A DNA stretch of 64,000 nt from an uncultured Bacteroidaceae bacterium (GTDB lineage Bacteria; Bacteroidota; Bacteroidia; Bacteroidales; Bacteroidaceae), in contig CAKQYA010000011.1 of NCBI GenBank assembly GCA_934293005.1, positions 24,888 through 88,887 on the forward strand. Reading direction: 5' to 3'. This document shows positions 59,491 through 64,000 of the stretch, one piece after another. Each line of letters starts with the position of its first letter. The stretch's first letter is position 1. The position numbers were made by a program, and so were the translations under genes. Below the pieces are notes generated by a model. It worked only from the letters and a program-made list of their open reading frames with translations, had not been told where the DNA came from and ran no database searches.

Positions 59491-59539
59491 AAAAAATCTC
59501 TGTTGTGAAGCGTCAATGCTTTTGCGACAGAGATTTTTT
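59491..59539. terminator. Bidirectional terminator between the SusCD operon and recX
   Basis: AAAAAATCTCTGT (59491-59503) pairs exactly with ACAGAGATTTTTT (59527-59539), giving A- and T-runs on both sides. Confidence 0.85.
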
Positions 59540-59543
59540 TCGT

Positions 59544-59600
59544 TAAGCCCAAATCTAATGACTGATTTGGGTTGAAATCTGATGACCGATTTGGATTGAA
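59544..59600. repeat. REP-like intergenic hairpin, copy 8 (doubled arm)
   Basis: TAAGCCCAAATCTAATGACTG is followed by two tandem right arms, GATTTGGGTTGAAATCTGAT then GACCGATTTGGATTGAAT. It appears to be one unit plus a duplicated half. The recX stop lies at 59607. Confidence 0.65.
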
Positions 59601-59606
59601 TGCCTC

Positions 59607-60119
59607 TCAGACATCTTCATCAATATCCCCGATCACTTTAGCTATGTCATTGTATGAAAATCCCTTTCCCATGGCATAGCGGTATAGTTTAGCTTTCACT
59701 TCATAGGCATTCTTGCCTTTGGTGCTTGATTTCTTTTTCCTGATTAGCTCGCGCAGCATGCCAAGGTTGTCTTCTTCTTCTATCTCTTCCATGCCATCGT
59801 CTATGTCTTGTGAAGAAATGTTTCTCATCTTCAGTTCCTGTGCTATGCGCACTTTGCCCCATTTGTTATAGCGGAACTTGTCACGGACAAACGCGCGGGC
59901 AAATCTGTTTTCATCTATGAACCGTTCTTTCATGAGCTTTTCTTTCACGGCATTCTTCTCTTCATCGCTCATATCCCAGTTGGCCATTTTCTTCATAATG
60001 TCCTGACAGCAGCATTCGCATGTGGCGCACAGAGCAGAAAGCTTGATGTAGGCTTCCTGCTCTGTATATCGTTTCTTTTTCTTTTGTGTAAACATAACGG
60101 CAATGTGTTTGTTTGTCAT
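59607..60119 (-). CDS. recX: RecX-family regulatory protein
   Basis: The 170-residue protein has the three-helix repeats of RecX: TEQEAYIKLSALCA, KNAVKEKLMKERFIDENRFARAFVRDKFRYNKWGK and AKLYRYAMGKGFSYNDIAKVI. It modulates RecA filaments in the cytoplasm. The cluster CATCECCC in the first helix is Cys-rich compared with most relatives. The start is uncertain between 60119 (MTNKHIAVMF) and 60095. It follows mutS closely and is probably cotranscribed. Confidence 0.88.
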   Translation of the reverse strand: MTNKHIAVMFTQKKKKRYTEQEAYIKLSALCATCECCCQDIMKKMANWDMSDEEKNAVKEKLMKERFIDENRFARAFVRDKFRYNKWGKVRIAQELKMRNISSQDIDDGMEEIEEEDNLGMLRELIRKKKSSTKGKNAYEVKAKLYRYAMGKGFSYNDIAKVIGDIDEDV

Positions 60120-60183
60120 CTTGACGATGCTTATGCTTGAATGCAAATAGTTCAGATGCCCCTATTGGAGCAGGAATGAAGCA

Positions 60184-62814
60184 TCATCGTCCACCTTTCA
60201 CAATCTTCTTTATTTCGTTTAGCTTGTTGAGAGCTTCGATAGGCGTGAGAGAGTTGATGTCGAGATTCAGAATCTCATCTCTCACCTGGCACAGCACAGG
60301 GTCGTCAAGCTGGAAAAAACTGAGTTGGGTGCCTGCTTGCGAGGCAGACGAGATGCCTTCGGCATGCGGTCGGCTTATGCCGTCATTGGAGTTGTTCTGT
60401 TCCAGTTCCTTCAGCACTTGTTCTGCTCGCTTGATGATGCTTGGCGACATGCCAGCTATCTTTGCCACATGTATGCCGAACGAATGTTCGCTGCCGCCAG
60501 GCACAAGCTTGCGCATGAAAATCACTTTGCCGTTCACTTCCCTCACGCTCACATTGAAGTTTTTCACTCGTTGCATGGTTTTCTCCATCTCGTTGAGCTC
60601 ATGATAATGTGTGGCAAAGAGCGTGCGGGCATGTGCTTTAGGGTTTTCGTGTATATATTCCACTATCGACCATGCTATGGATATGCCGTCGTATGTTGAA
60701 GTGCCTCGGCCAAGCTCATCGAAGAGCACAAGAGAGCGTGCGCTCAGATTGTTGAGTATGCTTGCAGCCTCGTTCATCTCCACCATGAAAGTCGATTCGC
60801 CCATGGATATGTTGTCAGAAGCGCCCACACGAGTGAATATTTTGTCTGTGATGCCTATGCGTGCGCTGTCGGCAGGCACGAAGCAGCCTATCTGAGCCAT
60901 GAGCGTTATGAGGGCTGTTTGGCGCAGGAGAGCCGATTTGCCGGCCATGTTAGGTCCGGTGAGTATGATGATCTGTTGTGTGTCAGAGTCGAGATACACG
61001 TCATTGGCCACATATTGTTCGCCCACAGGCATCTGGCGTTCTATCACAGGGTGGCGTCCCTGCTTGATGTCTATCACCATGCTGTCGTCCACTACAGGGC
61101 GGTTATAGCGGTATTCTTGGGCTGCAATGGCAAACGACAGCAGACAGTCTATGTGTCCTATCATCGTTGCATTTTCCTGCAGTTTTGGAACGTAATCAGC
61201 AGCCCATTTTATTAGGCTGTTATAAAGTTCGTTTTCAAGTATGTGTATGCGGTCTTCCGCTCCCAAGATTTTTTCTTCATATTCTTTAAGCTCCTGTGTT
61301 ATGTAGCGTTCAGCCTGTGTGAGAGTCTGTTTGCGTATCCATTCGGCAGGCACTTGGTCTTTGTATGTGTTGCGCACCTCCATGTAGTAGCCAAACACAT
61401 TGTTGAATCCGATTTTGAGGCTTGGTATGCCTGTGGCTTCTGCTTCACGCTGTTGTATCTTTATGAGATAGTCTTTGCCTGAATATGCCATCTGTCGCAG
61501 TTCGTCCAGTTCGGCGCTCACGCCATTGGCTATCACATCGCCTTTGGCGAGGAGCAGCGGTGCAGACGGGCTTATCTCATGCTCTATGCGTTCACGCAGC
61601 TCGAGGCACAGGTCAAGTCGGTCACCTATGGCACGCAGGCTCTCGTTGTCGGATGTGGAGCATATGTTTTTTATAGGCTCTATAGCTTTGAGAGCTTGCA
61701 AGAGCTGCAATAGATCGCGTGGTCCGACACGTCCTACCGACACCTTGCTGGCTATGCGTTCCATGTCGCCTATTTCTCTCAGATTGTCAAGTATGGTGTC
61801 GCGCTGGTCTGGTTGCTTGAAGAACGATTCCACCACGTCCTGTCGTTTTGTGATGGCATTCACGTCTTTTAGAGGGAAGAGGATCCATCGGCGCATCTGG
61901 CGCGCTCCCATAGGGCTGACAGTCTTGTCGATGACAGAATAGAGGCTGCTGCCTCCTTCGTTCATGGAGTAAGTCAGTTCGAGGTTGCGTATGGTGAAGT
62001 TGTCAAGTCGCACATAGCGGTTTTCCTCTATTTGCTGGATGTTGTGTATATGCGCGAGCTGTGTGTGTTGTGTCTGTTTGAGATATTCGAGGATGGCTCC
62101 TGCTGCCACAGTGGCATTCTTTAGATATTCTATGCTGTAGCCTTTGAGGTTTTTCACTCCGAAATGGTGAAGAAGAGTCTTTCTTGCAAAGTCATCGCTA
62201 TATATCCAGTCATCTTGTTCGAATGTGAAATACCGGTCTCCGAAGTTGTTTATGAACATGTTTTTTTTGCCACGTTCAAAGAGCACTTCCTTAGGCGCAA
62301 AAGATGTGAGAAGCTTATTGATGGTGTCAGTAGTGCCTTCTGCGCAAAGAAATTCGCCAGTAGAGATGTCGAGGAATGCGAGTCCGCAAGCAGCTTTGCC
62401 GAAATGCACAGATGCGAGGAAGTTGTTCTCCTTCGTGTTGAGGATGTTGTCCGACATGGCTACGCCTGGCGTCACCAGTTCGGTGATGCCTCTTTTCACG
62501 AGTTTCTTTGTTGTCTTGGGGTCTTCCAATTGGTCGCATATAGCCACTCGCTTGCCAGCCCTGATAAGCTTTGGCAGGTATGTGTCGAGCGCATGGTATG
62601 GGAAGCCAGCCATGGCAGTGCTGTTGCCGTTCACGCCAGCCACGCTGCTTCTTTTGGTCAGCGTTATTCCCAATATGTTGGCTGCTATCACGGCATCGTC
62701 GTTGTATGTCTCATAGAAATCACCGCAGCGAAACAGCAGCATGGCATCTGGATGCTTTGCTTTGAGGTCATAAAACTGTTTCATCATAGGAGTGAGTTCT
62801 TCTTTCTTTGCCAT
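60184..62814 (-). CDS. mutS: DNA mismatch repair protein MutS
   Basis: The 876-residue ATPase recognises mismatches. The N-terminal mismatch-binding domain has the Phe-X-Glu type motif in [14 protein letters not shown]. The core lever and clamp regions follow. The ATPase has Walker A in [14 protein letters not shown], Walker B in [17 protein letters not shown] and the late [12 protein letters not shown] motif. The length is typical of MutS1, with a beta-clamp-like C-terminal tail. It lies between a C_GCAxxG_C_C gene and recX on the same strand. Confidence 0.98.
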   Translation of the reverse strand: MAKKEELTPMMKQFYDLKAKHPDAMLLFRCGDFYETYNDDAVIAANILGITLTKRSSVAGVNGNSTAMAGFPYHALDTYLPKLIRAGKRVAICDQLEDPKTTKKLVKRGITELVTPGVAMSDNILNTKENNFLASVHFGKAACGLAFLDISTGEFLCAEGTTDTINKLLTSFAPKEVLFERGKKNMFINNFGDRYFTFEQDDWIYSDDFARKTLLHHFGVKNLKGYSIEYLKNATVAAGAILEYLKQTQHTQLAHIHNIQQIEENRYVRLDNFTIRNLELTYSMNEGGSSLYSVIDKTVSPMGARQMRRWILFPLKDVNAITKRQDVVESFFKQPDQRDTILDNLREIGDMERIASKVSVGRVGPRDLLQLLQALKAIEPIKNICSTSDNESLRAIGDRLDLCLELRERIEHEISPSAPLLLAKGDVIANGVSAELDELRQMAYSGKDYLIKIQQREAEATGIPSLKIGFNNVFGYYMEVRNTYKDQVPAEWIRKQTLTQAERYITQELKEYEEKILGAEDRIHILENELYNSLIKWAADYVPKLQENATMIGHIDCLLSFAIAAQEYRYNRPVVDDSMVIDIKQGRHPVIERQMPVGEQYVANDVYLDSDTQQIIILTGPNMAGKSALLRQTALITLMAQIGCFVPADSARIGITDKIFTRVGASDNISMGESTFMVEMNEAASILNNLSARSLVLFDELGRGTSTYDGISIAWSIVEYIHENPKAHARTLFATHYHELNEMEKTMQRVKNFNVSVREVNGKVIFMRKLVPGGSEHSFGIHVAKIAGMSPSIIKRAEQVLKELEQNNSNDGISRPHAEGISSASQAGTQLSFFQLDDPVLCQVRDEILNLDINSLTPIEALNKLNEIKKIVKGGR

Positions 62815-62952
62815 CTCTCTTCTTTCTATTTTTAATGGTGCATTTCCATTCCGTGGTCAGCATAAGATGCTGCGGAAGGAATAGTGTGTGGATAATGCTG
62901 ATACGTTCTGTTTGTGTGTTATTCTATTGCAGCGCGTGTGTGTGCTTGGCTG

Positions 62953-63438
62953 CTATTTGTTCAGGTAGTTGCAATAGATGCGTGTGGCGAGTTCGACCAT
63001 TCGCACACAAGGCCGCTTCTTGTAATACTCGTCTGTGCGTGCTTCTGGCGTTGCCACGATCTTTATCTCAGGCAGAGTGCCGTCGGCGCGCTTCTTGTTG
63101 AGCCCAAGAAGCTCTTTGCATATCATGAAGCCAGTAGCTTCGCGAAACTCAGCCGCAAGTGCCTGCACCACCTCATAGTTGCGCTTTTTCAGTTCTTGGT
63201 CGGGATAGTCGCCCTTAACCTCCAGTCCGGCGAGCATGAACATGCCGCAAGCCGAACCGCATGTCTCTCGCATGCGTCCTATGCCTCCGCCGAAGGAGCC
63301 TGAGATATGTGCTGCAAATGCCTCGTCCATGTCATAGAAGTCGGCAAAAGCCAGCACCACTGATTGTGCGCAGTTGTATCCTTGTTTGAAGAGCCCCACA
63401 GCTTTTGCCACTCGCTCTTCGGTATTTACTCTTTGCAT
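62953..63438 (-). CDS. C_GCAxxG_C_C family redox protein
   Basis: The 161-residue protein starts MQRVNTEERVAKAVGLF. It has the family's Cys-rich pattern: GYNCAQSVVLAF near the N terminus, GSFGGGIGRMRETCGSACG in the middle and later single Cys residues (MICKELLG; KRPCVRM). Members are thought to bind a metal or cluster through these Cys residues; the function is unknown. An in-frame Met further upstream (63513) is basic and unlikely. It may be the first gene of a unit with mutS, 138 nt downstream. Confidence 0.85.
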   Translation of the reverse strand: MQRVNTEERVAKAVGLFKQGYNCAQSVVLAFADFYDMDEAFAAHISGSFGGGIGRMRETCGSACGMFMLAGLEVKGDYPDQELKKRNYEVVQALAAEFREATGFMICKELLGLNKKRADGTLPEIKIVATPEARTDEYYKKRPCVRMVELATRIYCNYLNK

Positions 63439-63638
63439 ATGGTGTGTTGTTCTTATTTTGTTTCGATTCGTTGCGCTTCGAACGCGATGTTTTTCTTTTC
63501 GGGAGTGTTGCATGTCATTTTAGCCATTTGTTTTTCTCGAACAAGAAATGCTGACAAGAGTTGAAAAGAACAAACGAGTGCAACACGTTTCTGTCTGATG
63601 GCCTATTTACGGTTTGGGCATTTCCGCTCTTGCAGATA

Positions 63639-63646
63639 CAAAGGTA
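63639..63646 (-). promoter_or_regulatory. -7 box upstream of the C_GCAxxG_C_C gene
   Basis: TACCTTTG on the minus strand, with a TTG at 63670-63668 (21 nt spacing). It lies 200 nt before the ATG at 63438, giving an unusually long leader if it is used. Confidence 0.45.
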
Positions 63647-63820
63647 CACATTTTTCCATTATTTTCCCAATTATTTTGGTGTGTAAGTGTTATGAAACCG
63701 AAAGAAATAACCAAATGGACTCGTCCGTATGGTTTTGTGATATTTTATTTATCTTCAAAATAAGAGCCACACTTGGTTTAATCCAAAAGAAGCAATAATG
63801 TCCTGATAATTTCCCTGTTT

Positions 63821-63846
63821 CGGTCTAATGACCGATTTGGGTTAAA
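63821..63846. repeat. REP-like intergenic hairpin, copy 9
   Basis: CGGTC-TAAT-GACCG forms a perfect inner stem and continues into the family's right arm GATTTGGGTTAAA. Confidence 0.7.
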
Positions 63847-63865
63847 GTTCAGCCCTGACAATAAA

Positions 63866-63893
63866 GAAGCGCCTCACTATAATGAGGCGCTTC
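63866..63893. terminator. Hairpin terminator near the window end
   Basis: GAAGCGCCTCA (63866-63876) pairs exactly with TGAGGCGCTTC (63883-63893). A second hairpin, CCTGAGCAAC/GTTGCTCAGG, follows at 63966-63990 with ATTTT after it. The genes they serve lie outside the window. The stretch 63439-64000 otherwise holds only the promoter and REP copy 9 described here. Confidence 0.7.
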
Positions 63894-64000
63894 CTATATG
63901 TATTTCAAATACTTTCTTGTAGACCTTATTTCCGCAGCATTATACTTTAACGTTTTTTATAATTACCTGAGCAACAAAAAGTTGCTCAGGATTTTGCCAT

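Overview
The window comes from a Bacteroidota genome, most probably a Prevotella/Segatella-type gut or rumen anaerobe. The signs are hybrid two-component regulation, a SusC/SusD pair, type IX-like C-terminal tails on secreted carbohydrate enzymes, a three-subunit b-type fumarate reductase, Bacteroidota promoters (TTTG, about 19-20 nt, TAnnTTTG) and an almost complete lack of Shine-Dalgarno sequences. No rRNA, tRNA, CRISPR array, prophage or transposase gene was found. Species assignment is inference.

Region 1 (1-12.0 kb) is polysaccharide-related. It holds the 5' part of a very large secreted protein of unknown function, a divergent hybrid two-component regulator (HTCS), a fused CE1-CE6-type double esterase and a GH5 hydrolase. 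The last two share a C-terminal beta-sandwich-like module. Region 2 (12.7-29.8 kb) mixes housekeeping genes (leuS, a phosphoglycolate phosphatase-like HAD, a putA-type proline-degrading fusion, argS, a YitT-type membrane protein) with scattered secreted carbohydrate-active genes (GH43, DUF4861, GH3 with PA14). Region 3 (30-39.2 kb) has an Arg/Gly/Asn-rich secreted protein, rnhB with an SDR oxidoreductase, an outer-membrane barrel, a tRNA-dihydrouridine synthase, a rubredoxin-first rubrerythrin, a GNAT, and envelope glycan genes (a glycosyltransferase, a GT90-like transferase and a Kdo/WaaP-type kinase). Region 4 (39.5-47.6 kb) is central metabolism and proteostasis: frdCAB, ribD, a 63-aa protein, then about 1 kb of non-coding repeat-rich DNA before groES-groEL. 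Region 5 (47.9-59.4 kb) is a membrane-anchored AraC regulator followed by a SusC-SusD-DUF4843-PKD-like-TlpA-TIG lipoprotein locus without any glycoside hydrolase, so its substrate is unclear. Region 6 (59.6-63.4 kb) is recX, mutS and a C_GCAxxG_C_C family gene, all on the minus strand.

Between the genes lie two dispersed repeat families. One is a palindromic MITE-like element, about 188 bp when complete, with TA-flanked AGTAGGTGTTCA ends. It occurs as two full copies and three internally deleted ones. One small copy supplies a stop codon and abuts the next start codon; another lies 13 bp upstream of dusB. The other family is a REP-like hairpin of about 30 bp with nine copies, all intergenic. 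A four-unit, exactly 23-bp-period TCGTACG array and a TGACA/TGTCA cluster lie upstream of groES. These non-coding structures, and the hydrolase-free SusCD locus, are the least explained parts of the window.
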